Source of the DNA: Streptomyces sp. NBC_01445
GTDB lineage: Bacteria; Actinomycetota; Actinomycetes; Streptomycetales; Streptomycetaceae
Length of the DNA stretch: 64,000 nt
Direction of reading: 5' to 3'
Assembly (NCBI RefSeq): GCF_035918235.1
Contig: NZ_CP109485.1
Span: forward strand, 992,001 to 1,056,000
Both the position numbers and the translations under genes were made by a program. Under the pieces are notes generated by a model that was not told the DNA's origin, searched no databases, and saw nothing but the letters and a program-made list of their open reading frames with translations. Below are positions 36,051 to 44,951 of this stretch, in pieces (positions within the stretch are counted from its first letter, which is position 1; each line of letters opens with the position of its first letter).

Positions 36051-37217
36051 ATGCGCGACGCAGTGATCGTCGACGCGGTACGCACCCCCGTCGGCAGGCG
36101 CGGCGGCTCGCTCTCACGGCTGCACTCCGCCTCACTCTCCGCCCATGTGCTCAACGCCCTTGTCGAGCGCGTCGGTTTCGACCCGGCCCTCGTCGACGAC
36201 GTGATCTGGGGCTGCGCCTCCGCGGTCGGCATGCAGGCCGGCTGTGTCGGCCGCGCCGCCGTACTGGCCGCGGGCTGGCCCGAGTCCGTCCCCGCCGTCA
36301 CCGTCGACCGACAGTGCGGCTCCTCGCAGCAGGCCGTGCACCAGGCCGCGGCCGGGGTCATCTCCGGCCAGTACGACGTGGCTGTGGCAGGCGGCGTCGA
36401 GATCATGAGCCGGCTGCCGCTCGGCACCACGCGCGGCGACGGCTCGTTCGGCGAGCCCTTCGGCCCCGACGTCTTCGACCGCTACGACGGCATCCGCTTC
36501 AACCAGGGCATGGGCGCCCAGATGATCGCCGACGAGTACGGCATCACCCGCACCGAGATGGACCAGCACGGCCTCGACTCCCACGCGCGTGCCGCCCAGG
36601 CCGTCGACGAGGGCCGCTTCAAGGACCAGATCGCCCCGATCACCGTCACCGACGAGGACGGCACCACCCGCGTCTTCGACACCGACGAGGGCATCCGCCG
36701 CGGCTCCACCCTCGACAAGCTCGCCGGCCTCAAGCCCGCCTTCAAGGAGGACGGCACCATCACCGCGGGCAACGCCTCGCAGGTCTCCGACGGCACCGGC
36801 GCGCTGCTCGTGACGACCGGCGCGTTCGCGAAGGCGCAGGGCTGGACGCCCATGGCGCGTATCCACACCGCCGTGGTCGCGGGCACCGACCCGGTCACCA
36901 TGCTCAAGGGCCCGATCCCCGCCACGGCCAAGGCCCTCAAGAAGGCCGGCCTGTCGATGGACGACATCGGCGCCTTCGAGATCAACGAGGCGTTCGCCTC
37001 CGTCTCGCTCGCCTGGCTGCGCGAGACCGGCGCCGACTACGAGCGCATGAACCCGCTCGGCGGTGCCATGGCCATCGGCCACCCCATCGGCGGCTCCGGC
37101 GCCCGCATCATGACCACCCTCGTCCACCACATGCGCGACAACGGCATCCGCTACGGACTCCAGTCCATGTGCGAGGGCGGCGGCATGGCCAACGCCACCA
37201 TCCTCGAACTCCTCTGA
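36051..37217 (+). CDS. Thiolase (acetyl-CoA C-acyltransferase)
   Basis: 388 residues with a strong AGGAGG before the ATG. The nucleophilic Cys is at residue 89 (VDRQCGSSQQ). The His in MAIGHPIGGSGAR and the second Cys in SMCEGGGMANA complete the thiolase triad, and FEINEAFASVSLAW is the NEAF motif. It cleaves 3-ketoacyl-CoA with CoA, releasing acetyl- or propionyl-CoA. It is a clear paralogue of the thiolase at 50309. Confidence 0.93.
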   Translation: MRDAVIVDAVRTPVGRRGGSLSRLHSASLSAHVLNALVERVGFDPALVDDVIWGCASAVGMQAGCVGRAAVLAAGWPESVPAVTVDRQCGSSQQAVHQAAAGVISGQYDVAVAGGVEIMSRLPLGTTRGDGSFGEPFGPDVFDRYDGIRFNQGMGAQMIADEYGITRTEMDQHGLDSHARAAQAVDEGRFKDQIAPITVTDEDGTTRVFDTDEGIRRGSTLDKLAGLKPAFKEDGTITAGNASQVSDGTGALLVTTGAFAKAQGWTPMARIHTAVVAGTDPVTMLKGPIPATAKALKKAGLSMDDIGAFEINEAFASVSLAWLRETGADYERMNPLGGAMAIGHPIGGSGARIMTTLVHHMRDNGIRYGLQSMCEGGGMANATILELL

Positions 37218-37229
37218 GGACGGCCCGCG

Positions 37230-38129
37230 ATGCCCGCCATGCCCGCGACACCCACAGCGCCGGGCCACGCGACGGGACGGGGCCCGGCCGGCGACTTCGG
37301 TGGCTTCCTGAACCTGGAGCAGCTGGACCGCGACCTGTTCCGCGGCTGGTGCCACGCCGGCATCCCGCTGCGTGCCTTCGGCGGACAGGTCGCGGCCCAG
37401 GCGCTCACGGCCGCGGGCCGGACCGTGCCCGACGACCGGGCCGTGCACTCGCTGCACGGGTACTTCCTGCGCGCGGGAGACACCAGACGCCCCCTCGTCT
37501 ACACGGTGGAGCGGGTCCGGGACGGATCGTCCTATCTGTCGCGCCGGGTCACCGCCGTGCAGGGCGGCGAGATCGTCTTCACTCTCTCCGCCTCCTTCAA
37601 GAAGCGGGAGCCGGCCGAGGACCGCCAGACCACCATGCCGGACACCCCTGACCCCGGGTCGCTGCCCGACCTGTACGAGATCTGGTCGCGGAACAACCCT
37701 GAGGACTACGCGCAGGCCGAGTTCCGCCGCGTTCTCGAGATGCGCTATGTCCCCGGGCCCGACGTGGCGACCCCCGGCCTCACGGAGCAGAAGCTCTGGA
37801 TGCGCTCGGTCGAACCCCTGCCCGACGACCCGATGTTGCACGCCTGCGCGCTCGCGTACGCCTCCGACCTGTTTCTGGCCCCGGCGACCGTCCTGTCGAC
37901 CGAACTGCCCCGGATGCTGCGCGACGAGCCGCCGTCGATGTTCCTCACCTCCCTCGACCACGCCGTCTGGTTCCACCGGCCGTTCCGCGCCGACGCGTGG
38001 ATGCTGTTCGCCCAGCGCAGCCCCACCGCGGGTGACGGCCGCGGCCTCGCCTTCGCGGACGTGTGGAGCCTTGACGGCGAGCTCATCGCCCACGTGGTGC
38101 AGGAAACCGTGGTGCGCCACGCACGCTGA
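37230..38129 (+). CDS. Acyl-CoA thioesterase II (TesB-like)
   Basis: 299 residues beginning 12 bases after the thiolase. It has a double hot-dog fold: FRGWCHAGIPLRAFGGQVAAQAL in the first repeat, HSLHGYFLRAGDTRRPLVYTVERVRDGSSYLSRRV, and in the second repeat SLDHAVWFHRPF (catalytic Asp region). It hydrolyses acyl-CoA to acid and CoA, possibly relieving CoA sequestration during growth on lipids. The Pro/Ala-rich first 20 residues may not be translated; a later start is possible. Confidence 0.88.
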   Translation: MPAMPATPTAPGHATGRGPAGDFGGFLNLEQLDRDLFRGWCHAGIPLRAFGGQVAAQALTAAGRTVPDDRAVHSLHGYFLRAGDTRRPLVYTVERVRDGSSYLSRRVTAVQGGEIVFTLSASFKKREPAEDRQTTMPDTPDPGSLPDLYEIWSRNNPEDYAQAEFRRVLEMRYVPGPDVATPGLTEQKLWMRSVEPLPDDPMLHACALAYASDLFLAPATVLSTELPRMLRDEPPSMFLTSLDHAVWFHRPFRADAWMLFAQRSPTAGDGRGLAFADVWSLDGELIAHVVQETVVRHAR

Positions 38130-38188
38130 ACCCCCTGTTCGCCCAGCTCAGTGCCTCAGTGCCTGAATGTCTCACCGAAGGAACCCAC

Positions 38189-38953
38189 ATGTCCGATCTG
38201 GTCCTCACCTCGTTCTCCGACGGTGTCGCCGTCGTGACGATCAACCGTCCCGAAGCCCGCAACGCCGTGAACCGCGCGGTGGCGGACGCCGTCGCCGAGG
38301 CGATCGACGAGCTCGACGCCCGCGACGACCTCGTCGTCGGTGTCATCACGGGTGCCGGCGGCACCTTCTGCGCCGGTGCCGACCTCAAGGCCCTTGCCGC
38401 GGGCGAGCGTTCCGGGATCCCCGGCCGCGGTTTCTGCGGCGTCACCGAGACCCCGCCCGCCAAGCCGCTGATCGCGGCCGTCGAGGGCTACGCGCTCGGC
38501 GGCGGCACGGAACTCGCCCTGGCCTGCGACATGGTCGTCGCCGCCCGCACCGCGAAGTTCGGACTCCCGGAGACCAAGCGCGGCCTCATCGCGGCCGGTG
38601 GCGGGTTGGTGCGCCTGCCCCGCAAGATCCCGTACAACATCGCGATGCAGTACGCGCTCACCGGCGCGTTCCTCGGCGCCGAGCGCGCCCACGGCCTCGG
38701 CCTGGTCAACGAACTGACCGCGCAGGGCGAGGCGTTGACGGGTGCTCTCGCGCTCGCGCAGGAGATCGCCGCGAACGGCCCCCTCGCCGTGCGGGCCAGC
38801 AAGCAGATCGTCGTCGAGTCGGCCGACTGGACAGCCGACGAGGCGTGGGAGCGCAACACCGCCGCCTGCGCCCCGGTCTTCGCGTCGGCGGACGCCAAGG
38901 AGGGCGCGCGGGCCTTCGCCGAGAAGCGGGCCCCCGTCTGGGGCGGCCGCTGA
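38189..38953 (+). CDS. Enoyl-CoA hydratase/isomerase (crotonase family)
   Basis: 254 residues from ATG 38189 behind GAAGGA. It shows TINRPEARNAVN, the oxyanion-hole segment GGTFCAGADLKALA, ALGGGTELALACDMVVAA and FGLPETKRGLIAAGGGLVRLP; the catalytic Glu positions lie in the last two segments. It should hydrate trans-2-enoyl-CoA in beta-oxidation. It lies between the thioesterase and ligase genes of the rightward operon. Confidence 0.92.
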   Translation: MSDLVLTSFSDGVAVVTINRPEARNAVNRAVADAVAEAIDELDARDDLVVGVITGAGGTFCAGADLKALAAGERSGIPGRGFCGVTETPPAKPLIAAVEGYALGGGTELALACDMVVAARTAKFGLPETKRGLIAAGGGLVRLPRKIPYNIAMQYALTGAFLGAERAHGLGLVNELTAQGEALTGALALAQEIAANGPLAVRASKQIVVESADWTADEAWERNTAACAPVFASADAKEGARAFAEKRAPVWGGR

Positions 38954-39074
38954 CGGCCTCCCCGCCGCCGCACGCCCGGTGAGACGCATCGTCGAGCTCC
39001 ACGGCACCGGGGTGATCCACAGCTACAGTCCCGAGGCAACGCGCTCGGGCATGACTGGACGAAGGAGTTCCGCC

Positions 39075-40781
39075 ATGACCACCACCTGGCCCACGGGGAT
39101 GCCCCGCACCCTCGACTACCCCGACGGCACGATCGCGGACCTGCTCGCCGGGTCGGCCCATGCCTACCCCGACCGTGCCGCGCTCATCGACGGCGACGAA
39201 CGCCTCACCTACGCCGAACTGTACGAGCGCGCCCTGCGCGTCGCCCAGGGGCTGCGCGACCAGGGCATCGCGCCGGGTGACGCGGTGGCCGTCCACATGC
39301 CCAACTCGCTCTGGTTCACGGTCGGCTACTACGGCATCCTGTTCGCCGGGGCGTCCGTGGTGCCGGTCAACCCCGCCCAGCCCCCCATCGCGCTGCGCCG
39401 TCAGCTCGACGACTCGGGCACGGTCGCCGTCCTCACCCACCCGTCCGTCGCCGCTCAGCTGGCCGAGGGGATCGCCGGCTCGGAGACGGTCCGGCTCGTG
39501 TCCGTCGCCCCGCCGACGGCCGCCGCGCCGGCGCCGGGCGGAGACCGGGCTCCCGTCACTTTCCCGGTCCCCACGGTCGCGTTCGACGACCTCATGAAGG
39601 CCGAGGCGGCGCCCCCGACCGCTGTGGAGGGGGACGCGATCGCGCACCTCGCCTTCACCGGCGGCACCACGGGCGTGCCGAAGGCCGTCATGGTCCTGCA
39701 CCGCAACCTCGTCAAGAACGTGCTCCAGGTGGCGTGCTGGCGCAGCGCCGCCGTCCCGGCCGCCGACGAGGAGGGCCGCATCACCCTGAGCCACGTGGGG
39801 AAGGCGAGGACCGCGCACCACATCCCCATCGGCTCCGCCACCGGCATCTCCATCGCCCCGCTCTTCCACGGCATGGGCATGGTCAGCCAGAGCGTGTTCG
39901 CCGCCGCCGGACTGACCATGGTGGTCTTCGGCCGCTTCGATCCGGTCCGCTACCTGGACACCGTCGAGCGCCTCGGCGTGCACGCCATCACCGGCTCCCC
40001 GGCCCTGTGCCACGCCCTTCTCGCGGTGCCCGGTGTGCGCGAGCGCGACCTGTCGTGCGTGCGCCTCGTCAGCAGCGGCTCGGCCCCCATCAACCCGGCC
40101 GCGACCGCGGAGCTCGCCAACGTCTTCCCGCGCGCCATCGTCAGTGACGGGTACGGGCTGACGGAGGCCACCATGGGCGTCTCCATCAGCCCGCTGGACA
40201 GTGCAATGCCCCGTCCCACGGGCAGCACCGGCCTCGCCCTGTTCGACACCGAGATCGAGATCCGCGACATGGACGGCGTCACCCCCATGGCCCGGGGTGA
40301 GAAGGGCGAGGTCTGGGTCCGGGGTCCGCAGATCACGGCCGGCTACCTCGGCCACCCGGAACTCACTGCCGGCCAGTACGTCGACGGCTGGCTGCGCACC
40401 GGTGACCTCGGCACGTACGACGAGCAGGGCTGGCTCTCGCTGGTCGGCCGGGCCAAGGACATGCTGATCTACAAGGGCTACAACGTGTATCCCGGCCCGC
40501 TGGAGAACATCCTGCGTGAGCACCCGGCGGTGGCCCAGGCGTCGGTCGTGGGGCGGCCGCACCCGGAGCACGGCGAGATCCCGCTCGCGTTCGTCTCCCT
40601 CAAGTCCGAAACGGGGGGCGTGGATTCGGCAGCCACTGCCGAGGAGCTGATGGCGTACGTGGCCGCGCGCGTCGCGCCGTACCAGCGGATCCGGGACGTG
40701 GTGATCGTGGACGAGCTGCCGCTCTCGGCCACGGGCAAGATCCTCAAGACGGAGCTGCGCAGGCGGGCGTCGGGTTCCTGA
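39075..40781 (+). CDS. Acyl-CoA synthetase (AMP-dependent ligase)
   Basis: 568 residues from ATG 39075 with AAGGAG upstream. ANL-superfamily motifs are FTGGTTGVPKAVM (P-loop), YGLTEATMG, WLRTGDLGTYDEQGWLSLVGR, YKGYNVYPGPLENIL and the catalytic Lys in LPLSATGKILKTELR. An insert at about residues 150-180 and an unusual KARTAHHIPIGSATGISIAPLFHG stretch differ from typical medium-chain ligases. It activates the carboxylic acid made by the aldehyde dehydrogenase, or an imported acid, to the CoA ester. Last gene of the rightward operon, followed by a strong terminator. Confidence 0.92.
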   Translation: MTTTWPTGMPRTLDYPDGTIADLLAGSAHAYPDRAALIDGDERLTYAELYERALRVAQGLRDQGIAPGDAVAVHMPNSLWFTVGYYGILFAGASVVPVNPAQPPIALRRQLDDSGTVAVLTHPSVAAQLAEGIAGSETVRLVSVAPPTAAAPAPGGDRAPVTFPVPTVAFDDLMKAEAAPPTAVEGDAIAHLAFTGGTTGVPKAVMVLHRNLVKNVLQVACWRSAAVPAADEEGRITLSHVGKARTAHHIPIGSATGISIAPLFHGMGMVSQSVFAAAGLTMVVFGRFDPVRYLDTVERLGVHAITGSPALCHALLAVPGVRERDLSCVRLVSSGSAPINPAATAELANVFPRAIVSDGYGLTEATMGVSISPLDSAMPRPTGSTGLALFDTEIEIRDMDGVTPMARGEKGEVWVRGPQITAGYLGHPELTAGQYVDGWLRTGDLGTYDEQGWLSLVGRAKDMLIYKGYNVYPGPLENILREHPAVAQASVVGRPHPEHGEIPLAFVSLKSETGGVDSAATAEELMAYVAARVAPYQRIRDVVIVDELPLSATGKILKTELRRRASGS

Positions 40782-40797
40782 CACTGGTCGGTACAGC

Positions 40798-40841
40798 ACG
40801 GCGGGGCCGGGCGGAGTGGACACTCCGCCCGGCCCCGCCGT
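40798..40841 (+). terminator. Strong hairpin terminator after acyl-CoA synthetase
   Basis: A perfect 20-bp stem (40798-40817 with 40822-40841) with a 4-base loop begins 17 bases after the stop codon. It separates the rightward operon from the convergent alkyl-sulfatase operon. Confidence 0.9.
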
Positions 40842-40873
40842 CGTGACAGAAACGTCGTGCAGAGACACAGAAG

Positions 40874-40901
40874 ACCGGGGCCCGCGTGCGCGGGCCCCGG
40901 T
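40874..40901 (-). terminator. Hairpin terminator after alkyl sulfatase operon
   Basis: A perfect 13-bp stem (40874-40886 with 40889-40901) with a minimal 2-base loop lies 15 bases past the alkyl sulfatase stop codon. It forms a back-to-back pair with the hairpin at 40798. Confidence 0.8.
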
Positions 40902-40915
40902 GCTGTGAGCAGGCG

Positions 40916-42784
40916 TTACGGAAGCACGATCGGGAAGTTCCGCCGGGGCTTCTCCAGGAGGCCGTAGAAGGTGGAGATCACGGTGACATCGCCCGCCACG
41001 GTCACGGCGCCGGACCCGATCGCCTCCGGGAAAGAGGTGCGCTGGGCCAGTACCTGATTGAGCGTGGCTCGTTCCAGACGCAGCGTCAGCTGCGGGCTCT
41101 CCGCTCCGGGCGCGTCGCCCCGGATCGGGGTGAGCACGCCGTTGCCGACCAGAAGCGTCCACACCTCGTCGGTGTCGGTGAACTCCCAGCGCAGCAGCAG
41201 TCGGTGGGCCGCCGCGCGTGGGCCGTCGAGGCGGACCGCCATCGAGTCGAAGATCTGGGCGGTGGTGAGAGCGGCGAGCATCTGGACGCTCTCCTTGCCC
41301 GGCGCGCCGGTCGCGCGCCTCTCCTGGCCGGCCTCCCGCAGCTCCTTGGCGCCGGTCAGGTAGATGTTGCGCCAGGTGCCGTTCTCCTGGGCGAAGCCCA
41401 GTCGCTCGTAGGTGGCGATCTGCAGCTCACGGGCCGCGGTGTGCTCCGGCTCGGCGAACAGCACGTGGTTGAGCAGTTCGGCGGCCCAGCGCAGGTCTCC
41501 GCTCGCGACGGCCTCGCGGGCCGAGGCGACGGTCGCGTCCGCGCCGCCGATCGCGGCGACGTACCGCTTGGCCTGCTCGACCGGCGGGTGCTGCCACAGG
41601 TGCGCCGGGTTGCCGTCGTACCAGCCCATGTAACGCTGGTACACGGCCTTCACGTTGTGGCTGATGGAGCCGTAGTAGCCGCGCACGCTCCAGGCCTTGC
41701 CCAGCTCGCCCGGGAACGACTGGATCTCCTCGGCGATCTCGGGCCCCGTGAGGCCCTGGTTCATCAGCCGGACCGTCTGGTCGTGGAGATAGGCGTAGGC
41801 GTCGCGCTGCTCGGTGAGCACACGGATCACCTCGGCCTCGCCCCACGTCGGCCAGTTGTGGGAGCCGATGAGAACCTCGGCCTCGTCGAACAGCTGGATG
41901 GACTCGGTGATGTAGGACGCCCAGGCGTGCGCGTCACGGACCTGGGCGCCGCGCAGGGTGAGGACGTTGTGCAGGGAGTGGTTGACGTTCTCGGCGATGA
42001 GCAGGACACGGTGGTCCGGCAGATAGAAGTTCATCTCCGAGGGCGCCTCGGTGTCCGGCGTCAGCTGGAAGACGAGCCGCACACCGTCCAGGACGAGTTC
42101 CTGGCCGGTTCCCGTGATCGACTCCGTCGGCGGGATCAGTCCCACGGTGCCGGTGGACAGGGCCTGCCCCAGGCCGAAGCCGACCGAGCCGTCGGCGCCG
42201 ACCGGCAGCGAGCGGCCGTACATGTAGACGGCGCGCCGCAGCATCGCCGGTCCCGCGAAGACGTTCTCGCTGACGGCATGGTGCATGAACGCGTCGGGGG
42301 CGACGACCGCGCAGTCGCCCGCCGCGACCGCCTGCTCGGTGGTGACGCCGAGGACGCCGCCGAAGTGGTCGCCGTGGCTGTGCGTGTAGATCACAGCCTT
42401 GACCGGCCGCTCACCGCGGTTGCGTGCGTACAGCCCGAGGGCCTCGGCGGCGACCTCCTTCGACGTCAACGGGTCGACGACGACCACGCCGGTGTCGCCC
42501 TCGATGATCGTCATGTTGGACACGTCGAGGCCGCGGACCTGGAACACGCCCGGCACGACCTCGAAGAGGCCCTGGGCCGTGTTGATCCGGCTCTGCCGCC
42601 ACAGGCTCGGGTGCACGGTGTCGGGGCAGTCGTCCTTGTTCAGGAAGTCCCAGCGGTCGTTGTCCCACACGACCCGGCCCGCTTCGTTGCGTACGACGCA
42701 GGGCTCCAGCTTGTCGACGAGGCCGCGGGTGGCGTTGACCTGGTCGGTGGTGTCTTCCCAGTCCGGTTCGGGTGTGGATGGCAT
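40916..42784 (-). CDS. Alkyl sulfatase (SdsA1-type metallo-beta-lactamase family)
   Basis: 622 residues from ATG 42784 with GAGGAGA upstream. The metallo-beta-lactamase zinc motif is YTHSHGDHFGG (near residue 150), with further ligands in AENVNHSLHN (Glu/His) and GSHNWPTWG (His). Then come a helical dimerisation region (YMGWYDGNPAHLW, AAELLNHVLFAEP) and a C-terminal SCP2-like lipid-binding domain (about residue 500 onward). This architecture is that of class III alkylsulfatases such as SdsA1, which hydrolyse SDS and other primary or secondary alkyl sulfates to alcohol and sulfate. No signal peptide is apparent, so activity is probably cytoplasmic. Last gene of the long leftward operon. Confidence 0.92.
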   Translation of the reverse strand: MPSTPEPDWEDTTDQVNATRGLVDKLEPCVVRNEAGRVVWDNDRWDFLNKDDCPDTVHPSLWRQSRINTAQGLFEVVPGVFQVRGLDVSNMTIIEGDTGVVVVDPLTSKEVAAEALGLYARNRGERPVKAVIYTHSHGDHFGGVLGVTTEQAVAAGDCAVVAPDAFMHHAVSENVFAGPAMLRRAVYMYGRSLPVGADGSVGFGLGQALSTGTVGLIPPTESITGTGQELVLDGVRLVFQLTPDTEAPSEMNFYLPDHRVLLIAENVNHSLHNVLTLRGAQVRDAHAWASYITESIQLFDEAEVLIGSHNWPTWGEAEVIRVLTEQRDAYAYLHDQTVRLMNQGLTGPEIAEEIQSFPGELGKAWSVRGYYGSISHNVKAVYQRYMGWYDGNPAHLWQHPPVEQAKRYVAAIGGADATVASAREAVASGDLRWAAELLNHVLFAEPEHTAARELQIATYERLGFAQENGTWRNIYLTGAKELREAGQERRATGAPGKESVQMLAALTTAQIFDSMAVRLDGPRAAAHRLLLRWEFTDTDEVWTLLVGNGVLTPIRGDAPGAESPQLTLRLERATLNQVLAQRTSFPEAIGSGAVTVAGDVTVISTFYGLLEKPRRNFPIVLP

Positions 42785-42822
42785 CGCTCTCCTCGTTGCT
42801 GACGGTTGGCGGGGTGCGCTCT

Positions 42823-43803
42823 CTATCGGCCGGTGGCCGTGATGCGGGTCCACACGCCGCTCTCGCCCGCCTCGGCCGCGCGGCGCCCGAGGCTCTCGGC
42901 CCAGCGGCGCTCGGAGGCGACGGCGTCACGCCAGGACCACAGGCGGCGGGTCAGGCGGTGCAGCGGGTACTCGTCGGTGATGCCCATGGCTCCGTGCAGC
43001 TGGTGGGCGATCTGGGCGATCTCGGTCGCGGCGGCCGCCGTGGTGATCCGTGCGATCTCGACGGCACCGCTCAGCGTTGCCGCCTCGCTCGCCAGGGCCA
43101 ACGCGGCGTCGGCCTGGACGAGTTGGACCCGTATGCGGGCGAGGTTGCCGGAGACGGCCGGAATCTTGAGCAGCGGTGCGCCGAACTGCTCCCTCTCTGA
43201 GACATACGTCTTCGTGAGGCGGTACGCGCCCCGGGCTGCGCCCAGTACGGCCGCGGACCACACAAGCGCCAGCCGCTCGCGTACGACCTCGTGTGAGGGG
43301 GCGCCGTCGAGGACGATGACCGGAGTGTCCGTGAGCGTCACGGTGTCACGGGGCTCCCCGGCGATGTTGTCGACATCCCGCACGGTCACCGAGGGGTGCC
43401 GCAGGTCCACCAGGAGCGGCGCGGCGCCCGGCGCGCACAGCACGAGACGGGCCGCGTCGCGCGCCCACGGCACGGCGGTCAGTTCGGCCGTGATGACACC
43501 GGAGGCCGTCCCGGGCGCCCGGTCGAGCAGCAGGACGGTGGTCAGCTCCCCGTCGAGTCGCCTCGCGTGGCTGAGCACCCAGTCGGCGGTGGACGCCTCG
43601 ACGACGGGTACGCCGATGCCGTGCCCCGCGAGGGATTCGACGACCACGAGCAGGTCGTCGAGGGAGCCGCCCGAGCCGCCCCTCTCCTCCTCGATGCCGA
43701 CCCTGGGCAGGCCGAGGTCGCAGAGGCTGCCCCACAGATCGGGCCTGCCGGACGCGGCCAGGTCGTCGACCAGGCTCCGCAGTTCGTCCGCGAACCTGCT
43801 CAT
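42823..43803 (-). CDS. Acyl-CoA dehydrogenase-like subunit (short partner)
   Basis: 326 residues from ATG 43803, overlapping the stop of the larger dehydrogenase gene (ATGA). It keeps the C-terminal ACAD helices (YVSEREQFGAPLLKIPAVSGNLA, QIAHQLHGAMGITDEYPLHRLTR), but its middle domain is degenerate and the usual EPGxGSD FAD segment is missing. Short, degenerate partners translated together with a fuller ACAD are typical of heteromeric alpha2beta2 acyl-CoA dehydrogenases (such as FadE28-FadE29 in sterol catabolism). It most likely contributes half of an FAD site in complex with the product of 43800-44921. Confidence 0.85.
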   Translation of the reverse strand: MSRFADELRSLVDDLAASGRPDLWGSLCDLGLPRVGIEEERGGSGGSLDDLLVVVESLAGHGIGVPVVEASTADWVLSHARRLDGELTTVLLLDRAPGTASGVITAELTAVPWARDAARLVLCAPGAAPLLVDLRHPSVTVRDVDNIAGEPRDTVTLTDTPVIVLDGAPSHEVVRERLALVWSAAVLGAARGAYRLTKTYVSEREQFGAPLLKIPAVSGNLARIRVQLVQADAALALASEAATLSGAVEIARITTAAAATEIAQIAHQLHGAMGITDEYPLHRLTRRLWSWRDAVASERRWAESLGRRAAEAGESGVWTRITATGR

Positions 43804-44921
43804 GAACGGGCCTCCTGTCGGGCGATGAGGGAGAGCAGCACCTCGGCCGCGCCGCCGCGCAGGCTGAAGGCCGGCGAGGCGAGCAGCGCCTGGCCGAAGG
43901 TGGAGTCGAAGGCGAGGTCCTGGCACAGGTCGGTGCGGCGCAGCGCCTCGATGACGTCGTGCTCGAAGGCGTTGCCCAGGTACTTGAGGGCGGCGGCCTG
44001 CTGGACGGGGGCCTGGCCTGCGTCCATGGCACTCGCGACTTCGAAGCAGAGGCGGCGCAGGACGGCGAGACGGGCGACCAACGACCCGAGCAGTGCGTGC
44101 AGTTCGCGGTCGTCCCGCTGCCGCGCGGCCTCGGCGATCAGCTCCACGAAGACGGGATAGCTGGACAGGGAGCGCTCGGCGCCGCCGCGCTCGAAGGAGA
44201 GTTGCTCGACGACCTGCTTCCAGCCCTTGCCGACCTCGCCGATGACGCGGTGGGCAGGCACGAAGACGTTCTCGAAGCGCACCTCGTTGAAGTGGTGTTC
44301 GCCCGCGAGGTCGACGATCGGGGTGACCTGCACGCCCTCGGCGTCCATGTCGAGGATGAACTCGCTGAGCCCGTCGTGCTTGCGCTCCTCGCGCGAGGTG
44401 CGGGCGAGGAGGTAGGCGTGGGTGGCGTGGTGGGCCTGGGTGGTCCAGATCTTGTGTCCGTTGATCAGCCAGCCTCCCTCGACCCGCTCGGCCTTCGTGC
44501 GTACCGAGGCGAGGTCGGAACCGGCCTCGGGCTCGCTCATGCCGAGGCAGAAGACCGCCTCGCCCGAGGCGATCCGCGGCACGATCTCCTCCCGGAGCTC
44601 GCGCGTGCCGTGCCGCAGGACCGCGGGGCCGATCTGCCGGTCACCGATCCAGTGCGCGGCGACGGGGGCGCCCGCGCGCAGCAGCTCCTCGGTGACGGCG
44701 AGCCGCTCGACGTTGGTGCGCTCGGCGCCGCCGAACTCCTTGGGGTACGTCATCGCGACAAGCCCGCGGGCGGCGAGTTCCTTGCTGAACTCCAGGTCGA
44801 AGGAGCGCAGCCAGGAGTCACTGCGTGGGACGTAGCGTCCCGTGTCCCGCCACTCGGCGGTCAACTCGCGCACCTGTGCGCGGAGTTCGGCGCAGGAGTC
44901 CGTTCCTGGGGAGTGGTCCAT
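43800..44921 (-). CDS. Acyl-CoA dehydrogenase (larger partner of likely heteromer)
   Basis: 373 residues. It has CLGMSEPEAGSDLASVRTKA (FAD site), NGHKIWTTQAHHATHAYLLART, NEVRFENVFVPAHRVIGE and FERGGAERS. The C-terminus ends SLRGGAAEVLLSLIARQ, where the usual GTSE is GAAE, so the base position is kept as Glu in a changed context. The coding sequence overlaps that of the short partner downstream, a hallmark of obligate heteromers. The substrate may be a branched, cyclic or long side-chain acyl-CoA, judging from characterised heteromeric ACADs. Confidence 0.87.
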   Translation of the reverse strand: MDHSPGTDSCAELRAQVRELTAEWRDTGRYVPRSDSWLRSFDLEFSKELAARGLVAMTYPKEFGGAERTNVERLAVTEELLRAGAPVAAHWIGDRQIGPAVLRHGTRELREEIVPRIASGEAVFCLGMSEPEAGSDLASVRTKAERVEGGWLINGHKIWTTQAHHATHAYLLARTSREERKHDGLSEFILDMDAEGVQVTPIVDLAGEHHFNEVRFENVFVPAHRVIGEVGKGWKQVVEQLSFERGGAERSLSSYPVFVELIAEAARQRDDRELHALLGSLVARLAVLRRLCFEVASAMDAGQAPVQQAAALKYLGNAFEHDVIEALRRTDLCQDLAFDSTFGQALLASPAFSLRGGAAEVLLSLIARQEARS

Positions 44922-44951
44922 GGTGGCCTTTCGGGCGTAACGGTGGGGAGG

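Noticed and set aside
38140..38188. Repeated CAGTGCCT segments before the enoyl-CoA hydratase gene, tested as further copies of the AGTGA-N8-TAAC operator
   Set aside because: Half-sites and the 8-base spacing do not fit, and the gene is internal to an operon already covered by copy B.
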